Positions 1 through 8,320 of a stretch of DNA of 64,000 nucleotides are shown here, one piece after another; positions within the stretch are counted from its first letter, which is position 1, and every line of letters begins with the position of its first letter. Source of the stretch: Pedobacter gandavensis (GTDB lineage Bacteria; Bacteroidota; Bacteroidia; Sphingobacteriales; Sphingobacteriaceae); assembly GCF_014172405.1 (NCBI RefSeq), contig NZ_WNXC01000001.1, positions 992,001 through 1,056,000 of the forward strand. Reading direction: 5' to 3'. The notes beneath the pieces were generated by a model that saw only the letters and a list, made by a program, of their open reading frames with translations, made no database searches and was not told the origin of the DNA. The position numbers and the translations under genes were made by a program.

Positions 1-118
1 CCAAAACAGCCGATTCTTCAGAAAGTGATGCTTTAAAAAAAACGATTTGGTGGCCGGTGTTGTGCTGGCTCAAAAAATCTTCATCATATTGACTCGTACT
101 AAAAACTGCAATTTTCAT
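1..118 (-). CDS. D-lactate dehydrogenase / 2-hydroxyacid dehydrogenase, N-terminal fragment
   Basis: Reading leftwards from an ATG at 116-118, the frame stays open to the window edge and gives about 39 residues beginning MKIAVFSTSQYDEDFL. This opening strand and the following H-Q-I-V-F-F-K segment are typical of the N-terminal catalytic half of LdhA-type NAD-dependent D-2-hydroxyacid dehydrogenases, which interconvert pyruvate and D-lactate in the cytoplasm. The NAD-binding motif and catalytic residues lie outside the window, so the exact substrate cannot be judged. The rest of the gene is beyond the left edge. Confidence 0.7.
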   Translation of the reverse strand, partial: MKIAVFSTSQYDEDFLSQHNTGHQIVFFKASLSEESAVL

Positions 119-252
119 AAATCTGAATTTGTTAAAACGATCTCTGTGAGATCCTGACTATTGTTGCCGATAAGATAGCTATTATTTTTGCCACAGGATT
201 CAAAACAAATGCCTAGAGAAGATAATTATTTTGAAATAGACAGTCATCAGAA

Positions 253-1014
253 TTAAATAATTTTGTTGTGAACGGCATAAGAAAGTGCTTCAACTATGTT
301 ACTAACGCCTAAACGATCAAAAATACGCCTCCTGTAATACTTCACAGTATCAGGAGCGACAAATATCTTTTCTGCAATTTGGTTAATTGTTAATCCTTGT
401 GCGTGCAATCGTAATATTTCTAGCTCTCTTTTGCTGAGTTTTGGCTTTTCAATTTTGCGCCAAACCATATGCTTAATATTTAATTCCCAGACATCATTAG
501 TGCCTTGTTTATGAATACAGATGTTACCTGCATTTTTATGGTGCGAAATAGAAACAATGCACATCGCTTTCCAAAGTTTTTTATCACTCGTCAAAAACAA
601 TGGCGTAAGCTTATGATTGATTAGAATATGTTTACCATCCTCGTTAACCAAATGAAAATCATAAGTTATACTATACATTTTCTTTGTATTCCCAGGTAAT
701 TTTTCAAAGAAATCAAATCCTGCTTCATTAATCAGATTTAACAATTGTAAATCATCTTCCGGGACATTTTTGAAGTAGAAATCATAGCCCATATTTAAAA
801 CCTCCTCAGAAGTATGTCCACATAAAAATAAGGGATTGTCTGAAACATATTCAAACGCCATCTTTTCATAATCAATAACATAAATACTCTCATACGTTAA
901 CCTTGCAAAAGATTGAACAACTTCAAGATATTGTTGCTGTTGAAAATGATCCGCTTCTGATATTTTACCTACCCTATTCTTGGTTAGCAGACTTGAATTT
1001 ATTTTATTTTTCAT
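253..1014 (-). CDS. LuxR-family transcriptional regulator with PAS-like N-terminal sensor domain
   Basis: A protein of 253 residues from the ATG at 1012-1014; the frame also reads up to a TTG at 1023, but the ATG is the better start. The last 60 residues form a GerE/LuxR helix-turn-helix: the KLSKRELEILRLHAQGLT segment, then IAEKIFVAPDTVKYYRRRIF and a final VSNIVEALSYA helix. Residues about 30-170 resemble a PAS domain (IYVIDYEKMAFEYVSDNP, later a conserved H-HK near the end of the domain). There is no receiver domain, so it probably senses a ligand or works with another protein. It is transcribed away from the small membrane protein and DUF3667 gene, and a palindrome lies just upstream of its start. 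The target genes are unknown. Confidence 0.85.
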   Translation of the reverse strand: MKNKINSSLLTKNRVGKISEADHFQQQQYLEVVQSFARLTYESIYVIDYEKMAFEYVSDNPLFLCGHTSEEVLNMGYDFYFKNVPEDDLQLLNLINEAGFDFFEKLPGNTKKMYSITYDFHLVNEDGKHILINHKLTPLFLTSDKKLWKAMCIVSISHHKNAGNICIHKQGTNDVWELNIKHMVWRKIEKPKLSKRELEILRLHAQGLTINQIAEKIFVAPDTVKYYRRRIFDRLGVSNIVEALSYAVHNKII

Positions 1015-1034
1015 TACGAGCAATGGCTTAAAGC

Positions 1035-1058
1035 AAATCTACACTTTAGTGTAGGTTT
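1035..1058. promoter_or_regulatory. Palindromic candidate operator upstream of the LuxR-type gene
   Basis: A near-perfect inverted repeat: 7-bp arms CTACACT and AGTGTAG around a central TT (1039-1054), extended on each side, after one mismatch, by AAA and TTT (1035-1037 and 1056-1058). It lies about 20 bp before the ATG of the LuxR-type regulator and within the short divergent intergenic region. GerE-type regulators usually bind such dyads as dimers, so autoregulation is a reasonable inference. No binding data are available. Confidence 0.4.
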
Positions 1059-1149
1059 TGAAAAAATTTTTGTACCCAATTTTACGGGAATAATGATCGT
1101 ATGGTTAAGAGAAGATTTAAACCATTACATTTTCTTTAAAAGTAGAACC

Positions 1150-1338
1150 ATGAAAAACAAGACGAATTTAGACTCGATACCCTTTTGGATTTTAACCATT
1201 ATTTTAGGGACCGCCACCTATAAACAAATAGATTTCGAAAACTTAACCTTTAAACATATGGGCATGGGAATTATTTATTCCCTATGTTTTCTCTTTATGA
1301 TCTTCGTCCTTGTAAAAGGAAAAAAAGTAAATAAATAA
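1150..1338 (+). CDS. Small two-helix membrane protein
   Basis: About 62 residues starting MKNKTNLDSIPFW. The open frame extends back to 1093, but the upstream residues look unlike a protein start and would run toward the candidate LuxR operator. Two hydrophobic stretches (FWILTIILGTATY, then GMGIIYSLCFLFMIFVLV) flank a short polar loop, and the protein ends in a basic KGKKVNK tail, so a bitopic hairpin in the inner membrane is likely. It is followed 17 bp later by the DUF3667 gene, and the two are probably co-transcribed. No family was recognised. Confidence 0.55.
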   Translation: MKNKTNLDSIPFWILTIILGTATYKQIDFENLTFKHMGMGIIYSLCFLFMIFVLVKGKKVNK

Positions 1339-1355
1339 TAAATCTAGCCTTATCT

Positions 1356-2090
1356 ATGGAGCATAATTGTCTAAATTGTAGTCAACAAGTAATTGATCAT
1401 TATTGTCAAAAATGTGGACAAAAATCAAGTACTCACCGATATTCAATTAAACACTTCCTTGAACATGATTTTATACATGGAGTATGGCATGTTGATAAAG
1501 GAATTCTTTTTACCATAAAAGAGCTTTTTACAAGACCTGGCCATAGTGTTCGTGAGTTTACCCAAGGTAAAAGGGCTAACTATTTTAATTTCGTCACGCT
1601 CATACTTTTAATCCTAACGGTTTCTAGTCTGTTAAACCCATATGTACACTTCAAACTGTCAGACCTGATGTCTCCTAGCGCTGAACGTGCAATGAACTCT
1701 TTCGAAGAATTTGCTACAAAATATCCAAAAGTATTACTGGTGATTACCATACCTATTAATTCACTATTTAGCTTCATTTGGTTTAAAAAAGCAAAGCTAA
1801 ACTATTCAGAAAATTTGGTTTTGAATTCTTACAAAACTGCTTCAGAACTAATTATTGGGCTTTTCTTTGCTGTTTTTGCGATCGTGTTTACAAATACCAA
1901 CACACTTATATTTCTTTACTTATATGTAATAACCCCTGCTATATTCATATACGGAATTTGGTTCTACGCTCAATTTTACTCGTGCTATGGTTATAGTAAA
2001 AAAGCACTGATTTTCAGGAGCATTTTAGTAATTCTCTCCTATACACTATTGCAAGTAATATTTGGATTCATTTGGGGATTTATACAGTGA
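1356..2090 (+). CDS. DUF3667 family membrane protein with N-terminal zinc ribbon
   Basis: A protein of 244 residues. It opens with a four-cysteine zinc ribbon (C5-x2-C8 and C17-x2-C20). The conserved DUF3667 block follows: an HFLEHDFIHGVWHVDKG segment, a TIKELFTRPGHSVREFTQGK segment and an N-Y-F-N-F motif that leads into the first transmembrane helix. About five hydrophobic helices fill residues 85-240. DUF3667 proteins are common in Bacteroidota and have no established function; the ribbon faces the cytoplasm if the usual positive-inside rule holds. It sits just behind the small membrane protein. About 217 bp without a clear gene separate it from the MBOAT gene. Confidence 0.85.
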   Translation: MEHNCLNCSQQVIDHYCQKCGQKSSTHRYSIKHFLEHDFIHGVWHVDKGILFTIKELFTRPGHSVREFTQGKRANYFNFVTLILLILTVSSLLNPYVHFKLSDLMSPSAERAMNSFEEFATKYPKVLLVITIPINSLFSFIWFKKAKLNYSENLVLNSYKTASELIIGLFFAVFAIVFTNTNTLIFLYLYVITPAIFIYGIWFYAQFYSCYGYSKKALIFRSILVILSYTLLQVIFGFIWGFIQ

Positions 2091-2307
2091 TCAAAGTACG
2101 AACAATCCTTTTAAAATAATACACCTCCCCCTCATTCCTTAATCCATACGTTTCACAAAAGTGTAAACTAAAAAACGTAAAACCTGACAACTTGATTCAC
2201 AGTTACTTAAAATCATTTGATTTTATTATACCTTTAGTTTAAGGCTCTAATAATATTGGGATTCCCTACCCTGAAAAGAGTCTTAGATACTTCTAATCTT
2301 CAGGCCC

Positions 2308-3747
2308 ATGCTTTTCAATTCTCTTAACTTCGCACTATTCTTACCCATAGTTTTTTTCTTCTATTGGTTTGTCGCCAATAAAAGTTTAAAATTCCAGAAT
2401 ATCTTATTGCTTTCAACGAGTTATTTTTTTTACGCCTGTTGGGACTGGCGCTTTATGTTTCTATTAATCTTTTCTACTCTTTTGGACTACTTTACCGGAA
2501 TAAAAATGTTTGAATCCAAAAGCCAAAAGATGAAAAAATTCTGGTTCTGGTTAAGTGTTTGCATCAACCTGGGATTCCTTGCCGTGTTTAAATATTATAA
2601 TTTCTTTGCAAGCTCATTTGCAGAAGCCCTGGGGAATGTAGGCCTTCAAGTAAATCCATCCACATTAAATATCATACTCCCTGTTGGAATTTCCTTTTAT
2701 ACCTTCCATGGTTTATCTTATGTAATAGATATATACAAGGGTAAAATCCAACCCGAAAGGAATTTTATCGACTACGGCGTATTCGTTAGTTTCTTTCCGC
2801 TTCTCGTTGCTGGTCCAATAGAGCGAGCAACCCACCTGTTGCCACAAATACAGCGCAAAAGACAGTTTAATTACACCAATGCAATTGACGGTCTACGCCA
2901 GATTTTATGGGGACTCTTTAAGAAAATAGTCATTGCAGATAACTGTGCTGATATCGCCAATAGGGTATTTGACAACCCTGTCGGTCAGCCAGGAAGCATG
3001 CTGGTTTTAGGAGCAGTGTTCTTTGCTTTTCAGATTTACGGAGACTTTTCCGGCTATTCTGACATCGCACTAGGGACAGCCCGACTCTTTGGAATTGAAC
3101 TCTTAAAGAACTTCTCTTTTCCCTATTTTTCTCGTGACATCGCCGAGTTCTGGAGGCGATGGCACATCTCCCTATCCACTTGGTTTCGTGATTACTTATA
3201 CATTCCATTAGGCGGAAGTAAAGGTGGCCTCTGGAAGAAAGTCAGGAACACCTTTATTATTTTTATTGTCAGTGGCTTTTGGCATGGTGCCAACTGGACA
3301 TTTATTATTTGGGGAGCATTAAATGCATTGTTCATTATGCCATCTATCCTTTTTAATACCAATAGAGATAATTTGAATATTGTGGCAGAAGGCAAATACC
3401 TACCAGGCCTCCGTGATTTTCTGAAAATTGCACTCACCTTTAGCTTAACAGTATTGGCATGGATATTTTTCAGAGCTAAAAGTGTATCCGACGCGATACA
3501 ATACATCAAGGGCATATTATCCCCCTCCTTGTTTGTAAAACCTGATTTCTCCGAATCTATGATCGTCATTTCCTTCCTTGTTTTGGGATTTCTGACCGTA
3601 GAATGGATTGGCAGAGCAGGCCAATTCTCTTTAAGTAATATCACTAAACTACCAGTACCACTGAGATGGTCCTTCTATTTCTCCCTGATACTGCTCATGT
3701 TTATTTATCAAGGAGAAGCTCAAACCTTTATATATTTCCAATTTTAA
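2308..3747 (+). CDS. MBOAT family membrane O-acyltransferase (AlgI-like)
   Basis: A protein of 479 residues with about ten membrane helices, the usual AlgI size. Two signature regions are visible: an FWRRWHISLSTWFRDYLYIP block with H286, and GFWHGANWTFIIWG with H326, which is the invariant active-site histidine of the MBOAT superfamily. Such proteins move acyl groups, usually acetyl, from a cytoplasmic donor across the membrane to a polysaccharide or other exported acceptor. The next gene, 34 bp downstream, encodes an SGNH-type partner, which matches the known AlgI/AlgJ-AlgX two-part arrangement. No polysaccharide synthase is nearby, so the acceptor is unknown. A TACCTTTA sequence at 2229-2236 is a weak -7-like element. 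Confidence 0.9.
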   Translation: MLFNSLNFALFLPIVFFFYWFVANKSLKFQNILLLSTSYFFYACWDWRFMFLLIFSTLLDYFTGIKMFESKSQKMKKFWFWLSVCINLGFLAVFKYYNFFASSFAEALGNVGLQVNPSTLNIILPVGISFYTFHGLSYVIDIYKGKIQPERNFIDYGVFVSFFPLLVAGPIERATHLLPQIQRKRQFNYTNAIDGLRQILWGLFKKIVIADNCADIANRVFDNPVGQPGSMLVLGAVFFAFQIYGDFSGYSDIALGTARLFGIELLKNFSFPYFSRDIAEFWRRWHISLSTWFRDYLYIPLGGSKGGLWKKVRNTFIIFIVSGFWHGANWTFIIWGALNALFIMPSILFNTNRDNLNIVAEGKYLPGLRDFLKIALTFSLTVLAWIFFRAKSVSDAIQYIKGILSPSLFVKPDFSESMIVISFLVLGFLTVEWIGRAGQFSLSNITKLPVPLRWSFYFSLILLMFIYQGEAQTFIYFQF

Positions 3748-3781
3748 CTAGCATCATCACCAAATAAAAAGGCACATAATT

Positions 3782-4771
3782 ATGAAAAAATTCTTGATCA
3801 GATTATTCGTATTTACATTTGTGATTGGAGTTGCCGGTGAGCTCATCATTAGAATGTACAAGCTTGTCCCGGATATTCCAAGATTGTATGTTGACAATAC
3901 AGGGATACAGCGATACGTACCCGGCCAGACTGGATACTATACGAAAGCAAAAACCAAATGGGTCGTGAACAAATATGGTTGGCTTGGCACATCCGATACC
4001 AGCAAAGACACCGTGCTCTCTATTATTGGTGATTCCTATATTGAAAACATCATGAATCCAATCACTTGTAATCAAGGAAATAAACTTAAATCCAGATTTA
4101 AAGATTATAGTTTTTTCGAAGCAGGAAGGTCTGGTGTCACCTTTATTGAAGCCATGCAAATCAGTAAATTACTAGACTCTACGATCCAACCCAAGATGCA
4201 CCTCATTTATGTAAGTACCAATGATTTTCCGGAGAGTTCCTCCCTCAATCAACGATATACGGATCGGGTGCAAATTGATTTAAGTAATAAAACCATTCTC
4301 CATGGGAATCTCAAAAGTCCAGGTGTAAAAAAAATACTTTACAACATTAAACTCGCCTATTATTTATACTTAAGATTTCCATTATTTGTGGACGCAAAAA
4401 ACAAAGAAGATCACAAAGGAACCACAGAAAAGTTCGTTAAAATAAAGCCCGAATTCGATGATACCCTTGTCAATAAATTGTTTGCCTACTGCATTGAAAA
4501 TTATGATATGGACAAAGTAACCCTAGTTTTTCATCCAGGAACTGAACCGGCCATTATTAAATTGGCCAATCAATACCACATCAAACATATTGTATTAAAT
4601 TCAGAAAAGGATGATAGAGATTGGGCCTTAAATGCCAATGATGGCCATTGGTCTTGTTACGGACATACCCAGGTGGCGAAACAAATTAGCTTCGAGCTCC
4701 CTGCCTTATTAAATGCCACGAAAACCGATCCAGATCTAAAGAAAACTGAATTTGCGAAACTCAATCTTTAA
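3782..4771 (+). CDS. SGNH-hydrolase-like membrane-anchored protein, partner of the MBOAT acyltransferase
   Basis: A protein of 329 residues. One N-terminal hydrophobic segment (residues 4-25) is likely an uncleaved anchor, with the rest in the periplasm. The nucleophile motif is IIGDSYIEN with S85, and the C-terminal catalytic pair is in NANDGHW (D287, H289), so a complete SGNH triad is present. This is the layout of AlgJ/AlgX-type proteins, which receive the acyl group from the MBOAT partner and place it on a glycan. It is co-transcribed with the MBOAT gene and followed by a hairpin terminator. Esterase rather than transferase activity cannot be excluded. Confidence 0.75.
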   Translation: MKKFLIRLFVFTFVIGVAGELIIRMYKLVPDIPRLYVDNTGIQRYVPGQTGYYTKAKTKWVVNKYGWLGTSDTSKDTVLSIIGDSYIENIMNPITCNQGNKLKSRFKDYSFFEAGRSGVTFIEAMQISKLLDSTIQPKMHLIYVSTNDFPESSSLNQRYTDRVQIDLSNKTILHGNLKSPGVKKILYNIKLAYYLYLRFPLFVDAKNKEDHKGTTEKFVKIKPEFDDTLVNKLFAYCIENYDMDKVTLVFHPGTEPAIIKLANQYHIKHIVLNSEKDDRDWALNANDGHWSCYGHTQVAKQISFELPALLNATKTDPDLKKTEFAKLNL

Positions 4772-4802
4772 GCTGGAGTCTCAACAGGGTTTACACAACC
4801 GT

Positions 4803-4830
4803 AAAAACACATTTTAGCGTGTTTTTTTTT
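4803..4830 (+). terminator. Candidate intrinsic terminator of the MBOAT-SGNH operon
   Basis: An 8-bp stem of AAAAACAC with GTGTTTTT around an 8-nt loop, followed by a run of T to 4830. The stem is A/T-rich and therefore weak, but its position 30 bp past the SGNH stop codon fits. Confidence 0.55.
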
Positions 4831-4886
4831 AAACGAAATGTTTAAATTTATTAGCAGTTTATTGTTCATTTAAAATATTATAAAAT

Positions 4887-5669
4887 ATGGGATTTTTGCC
4901 ACTAATACTATCTGCCATAGTTCCTGCAAGTTTTAAGGCTCCAACAAAAAGATCACTGCAACAGTTCTTTCATTCTGGTTTGGTAAAGGTATCTGGAAGT
5001 CAGGAAGAAGCTTTATTATGGACTTCCGCACAAGTTAAACTAAGCCCATATATAATGATCCAGGCTTTTTTACAAGGTACTTTCCCTATGCCGAAAGTAG
5101 ATAATAATAAAATATTTGTTTGGTATGATCCCGATCCCAGAGCAATTATCCCCGTTGCTGATTTTAAAATAAGGAATGATGTAATGCGTTGCTTAAAAAA
5201 AAACAGGCTGCAAGAATTAGACAAACGATTTGAAATCAAGATGAATACTAATTTTGAACAAACCGTAATCAATTGCTCGAAATCAAGGGGGAATAAAGGC
5301 AACACCTGGATAACCGATGAATACATTAAAGTGATGCTGGAGCTCCATAAAATGGGAATTGCCCATAGCTTTGAAACCTATCAAAATGGAGCGCTTGTAG
5401 GTGGTGTTTTCGGAGTCGCTTTAAATGGTTATTTTATAACTTTAAGCCTCTTTAGAACTGTGGATAACGCGAGTAAAGTTGCTTTTTGTTATCTGTTAAC
5501 CAAACTTAAAGAAGATGGATTTAAACTGCACCTCACCGGCGATGCTGATAGTTGGTTTGCACAATTTGGAGCAGTTAATGTCACAAAAAATGATTTTAGA
5601 CAGGAACTGATCTCGGCGATTACAGCCCCTGTAACCTTTAGTCCAGGAGTTCCAGATCTTGTCATATAG
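4887..5669 (+). CDS. Divergent leucyl/phenylalanyl-tRNA-protein transferase (Aat) homologue, probably catalytically altered
   Basis: A protein of 260 residues. It shows the Aat fold markers in order: GTFPMP, VWYDPDPRA (79-85), TWITDEY (140-146), LHKMGIAHSFE (153-163), LVGGVFG (170-176) and DNASK (193-197). True Aat moves Leu or Phe from tRNA to the N-terminal Lys/Arg of proteins for ClpS/ClpAP degradation. Against the E. coli enzyme as I recall it, the FCGESMFS segment is FITLSLFR here (catalytic E156 becomes L186) and LIDCQ is LHLTG (D186 becomes L216, Q188 becomes G218). All three key residues are therefore changed. The N-terminus also carries about 30 extra residues. It may be a pseudo-enzyme or an aminoacyl transferase with a new role. 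It converges on the glycosylase gene, 11 bp away. Confidence 0.75.
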   Translation: MGFLPLILSAIVPASFKAPTKRSLQQFFHSGLVKVSGSQEEALLWTSAQVKLSPYIMIQAFLQGTFPMPKVDNNKIFVWYDPDPRAIIPVADFKIRNDVMRCLKKNRLQELDKRFEIKMNTNFEQTVINCSKSRGNKGNTWITDEYIKVMLELHKMGIAHSFETYQNGALVGGVFGVALNGYFITLSLFRTVDNASKVAFCYLLTKLKEDGFKLHLTGDADSWFAQFGAVNVTKNDFRQELISAITAPVTFSPGVPDLVI

Positions 5670-5680
5670 CCAATTCAATA

Positions 5681-6871
5681 CTAGGAGAATCCCTCAATGA
5701 TGGAACTTAGGTAATCTTCTTGATTTGATTTTTTAAAGACGATATCCCGGCACTGATTGAAATCTACGAATGCTTTTATGGCATCAATCATCCCTGCGAT
5801 CTGAATATCGCTTAGTACTATGGCTTCAAAATGCAAGTTATGGACAATCAATAGCTTTTGTTTCCGGTCAGCTTTGGCATCCATCCGCGCTACAAAAGCA
5901 TCCCCAATCAAAATGGGCAGAGAAAAATAACCGTACTTCCTGTTGGGCGCCGGTACAAAACACTCTACTTGATAATCGAAATTGAAAAAATCTTTCAATC
6001 GGTACCGGAAAACATTAAGGATATCAAATGGAGAGAGGATAAAGGCGTCACCGGACAACAAGATATCCGTTTTTTGATGAGGCAACATATAAAATGCACT
6101 TTTCATCCCTTCTACTGAAACTGGCTTCAGCTGCCCACCATTAACCATTTTCTCCAACTCCTTTTTGACCAGGTTACCTTTTACACGACGTGCCCGCCAA
6201 GCCATTTCCTTGACAGTGGCAATTCCCAATGCACCCAGTGTGCGTCTGATGACATATTGAGCAAATTCTTCCTCCGTTGGTAAAATCTGATCTGTTTCCT
6301 CCGGAATCAAATTCATCGGCACATCATAGATTTTCTTAAAGCCGCTGGTACGCGTGATCATTAAATCACCCTCCAGATACAACCTTTCCAATGCGACTTT
6401 AGACGGCCGCCAGTCCCACCATCCTGAGCTAGGTTCTAATCGATCATTGTCAAAATCTCCAACCATCAACTGACCTTCGCGTTGCACCCGGTCAAGTATC
6501 TCCTTCATCAAACTTTCTTCAGCTTTAGTTAATGCTTTCCGCTGAGCAGCAAATGCTTGCTTCAATACCAGTGAAAAACGAAAGTCATGCATTGGCAGGT
6601 AACCTGCATCTGAGCTGAGGTACTCAAAAATTAAACCATCAGCCGATAGTTCTTCCAACCACTCCGGCCTATAATCAGGCACACGTGCAGCCATCACATG
6701 GTGATGCGCCCGCTCGACTACAAAATTCGTATCTAACTGCACAAAACCCAGTTGATCAATCAATTGACAAACCGCTTCCCGGCCCATTCCAAACTGTGCC
6801 CGCTTGGCCAATCCCGCTGCATGGAGGATGATCTTTCTGGCTTGAGCTTTACTAAGCATCAGTGATTCCAT
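5681..6871 (-). CDS. YcaQ-type winged-helix DNA glycosylase (crosslink repair)
   Basis: A protein of 396 residues, the normal length for the HTH_42/AlkZ-YcaQ family. An N-terminal winged-helix block is followed by GFVQLDTNFVVERAHHHVM (residues 42-60). The Q45-L-D47 motif is the QxD catalytic signature of YcaQ-type glycosylases, whereas AlkZ-type enzymes carry QxQ. Further family blocks are the GWWDWRPSK segment and a C-terminal domain with RMDAKADRK and LHFE. The E. coli enzyme unhooks DNA interstrand crosslinks made by nitrogen mustards and similar agents. A second ATG four codons downstream is possible. It stands alone between a convergent and a same-strand gene, and no toxin-producing cluster is nearby. 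Confidence 0.85.
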   Translation of the reverse strand: MESLMLSKAQARKIILHAAGLAKRAQFGMGREAVCQLIDQLGFVQLDTNFVVERAHHHVMAARVPDYRPEWLEELSADGLIFEYLSSDAGYLPMHDFRFSLVLKQAFAAQRKALTKAEESLMKEILDRVQREGQLMVGDFDNDRLEPSSGWWDWRPSKVALERLYLEGDLMITRTSGFKKIYDVPMNLIPEETDQILPTEEEFAQYVIRRTLGALGIATVKEMAWRARRVKGNLVKKELEKMVNGGQLKPVSVEGMKSAFYMLPHQKTDILLSGDAFILSPFDILNVFRYRLKDFFNFDYQVECFVPAPNRKYGYFSLPILIGDAFVARMDAKADRKQKLLIVHNLHFEAIVLSDIQIAGMIDAIKAFVDFNQCRDIVFKKSNQEDYLSSIIEGFS

Positions 6872-6895
6872 AACAGCAAAATAATGAAAAGAAGA

Positions 6896-7942
6896 TTAGA
6901 TCCCCAAAAACTTAAAAGGTTCTGCTGCTTTAAAATTTGAATTTGACAACCCATTCAAAGCGAGATCCGGCTTCAAAGCTAATTTCATCGCTTTTGAGCC
7001 TTCCTTCAGGTCAAATTTATTGAGGTCTACCCAAAAAGTTCCAGGGGTCAAAACATTTTCAAAATAATAGACTTTATTTTTTTGATCTGCAACAGACCTC
7101 CATCGGGTTGAGGAGATATTCGGCTCTGTTTCTGAGCTGATTCCGAAAGGGACCGAACAATTTCTGATCACACTAAACACGCTTGCTACAGCAATCCTCG
7201 TATCATCTGTTTGTGGAATGGCCTTGATATAATAAGATGCTCTCACAAAGCGATCGGCTGCACGGTTGGTCCCTGGTAGCATAATTGTCCCAGGAATACC
7301 CGCCCAATAATTATTTAAGGCAAGTTGTTCTCCAAATACTGGCGAATTTGTCATCACGGTATAAGCAGGATCATGATGAATCACCAATTTCCCATTGATG
7401 TATTCAAATATTGCATTGTCCCCAGAAGCATCAGAAATTGACAAATGAAGGGTGGTGAATTTTTTAGTACCAGGAACATAATCACTAACCACTACAAATG
7501 ATTCGTCCTTTAATGCATTTACTGCTTCGTTTACACTGGCAAAATTATCCAATACATATTGCGCCCATGCGGAAATGCTAATGCCCTTCTTTTTACCTTC
7601 CGGATCAAATTTTGGATAGCTAGATTCTACCAACCACAACACATTGGCTACCAAACCCTTTTCATTCAAACCGTCCACAGTAGCAATATCCCAGGCACTG
7701 GAGATGACACTACCATACTTGGATTTCCATTTCAAGGATTGTCGGCCAACTTCTCCAGTCCTGTCGATTCCTCTAGGGAATACCCAAAGATTAGCCGAAA
7801 TTTCATCTTTCCAATCCATACTGCGGGCTGTGATCACTGTACCATTCGGGCCTTTATACACCACTCGTGTACAGGCTAAAGATTCCTTCTGAACCAGAAG
7901 AAATGCTACAAAAATAAAAGAGAAAAAATACTTCATAAGCAT
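6896..7942 (-). CDS. Secreted linear amide C-N hydrolase (choloylglycine hydrolase / penicillin V acylase family)
   Basis: A protein of 348 residues. A signal peptide ends at SLA and is followed directly by C24, which would become the free N-terminal nucleophile after cleavage, as in Ntn hydrolases. R40 and D43 in VITARSMDW match the conserved Arg and Asp of the family; later blocks are SSAWDIATVDGLNEKGLVAN and MTNSPVFGEQL, the last with the expected Asn. Family members hydrolyse conjugated bile salts, penicillin V or N-acyl homoserine lactones. In a free-living Bacteroidota a periplasmic acylase acting on N-acyl amides is the safer reading. ATG at 7942 and ATG at 7936 are both possible starts. 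Confidence 0.87.
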   Translation of the reverse strand: MLMKYFFSFIFVAFLLVQKESLACTRVVYKGPNGTVITARSMDWKDEISANLWVFPRGIDRTGEVGRQSLKWKSKYGSVISSAWDIATVDGLNEKGLVANVLWLVESSYPKFDPEGKKKGISISAWAQYVLDNFASVNEAVNALKDESFVVVSDYVPGTKKFTTLHLSISDASGDNAIFEYINGKLVIHHDPAYTVMTNSPVFGEQLALNNYWAGIPGTIMLPGTNRAADRFVRASYYIKAIPQTDDTRIAVASVFSVIRNCSVPFGISSETEPNISSTRWRSVADQKNKVYYFENVLTPGTFWVDLNKFDLKEGSKAMKLALKPDLALNGLSNSNFKAAEPFKFLGI

Positions 7943-8047
7943 TTGGGTTTTAATTAGCTACAACGTAAACAAAAAAAACATGGATGAAGTTTGGATAATA
8001 ATTTTATGGCACATTATTTGGCTTAAATCAAACCAAATCTTCTTGTG

Positions 8048-8320
8048 ATGGAAAACGAACAAATTTGCGAGCATATCAAAAACTTACAAGAGCTAAAACT
8101 CCCTAAAGAGCTCGTCTGTGAAGAATGCGTTAAAATAGGTGGTCAATGGGTTCATTTGCGGACTTGTCAGACTTGTGGGATGACGCTTTGCTGTGATGAC
8201 TCCCCCAATACGCATATGACAAAACATTATCACAGCACCGCTCACCCGGTTGTCATCTCTGCTGTCCCTGGTGAAAGGTGGTTATGGTGTTATAAAGACG
8301 AGATTTTTAGTGAGTATTAA
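8048..8320 (+). CDS. Small UBP-type zinc finger protein
   Basis: 90 residues from the ATG at 8048 (a GTG lies directly before it). Cysteine/histidine pairs are spaced as in the ZnF-UBP fold: C-x-H near the start, ELVCEEC, TCQTCG, CC, then H-x3-H in NTHMTKHYH and a final H in TAHPVV. In eukaryotes this fold binds the ubiquitin C-terminus. Bacterial free-standing versions have no proven ligand, and recognition of a protein C-terminal tail is only an inference. An inverted repeat ATTTGG/CCAAAT (8016-8021 and 8033-8038) lies upstream. Its stop codon overlaps the stop of the convergent DUF5996 gene. Confidence 0.85.
   Translation: MENEQICEHIKNLQELKLPKELVCEECVKIGGQWVHLRTCQTCGMTLCCDDSPNTHMTKHYHSTAHPVVISAVPGERWLWCYKDEIFSEY

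Noticed and set aside
2140..2200. GTTTCAC-AAAA-GTGTAAAC hairpin downstream of the DUF3667 gene
   Set aside because: It has a bulge and no T-run; it may be a weak terminator or chance.
3192..3644. Minus-strand open frame of 150 codons inside the MBOAT gene
   Set aside because: A shadow frame; the plus-strand MBOAT reading has both active-site histidines and family blocks.
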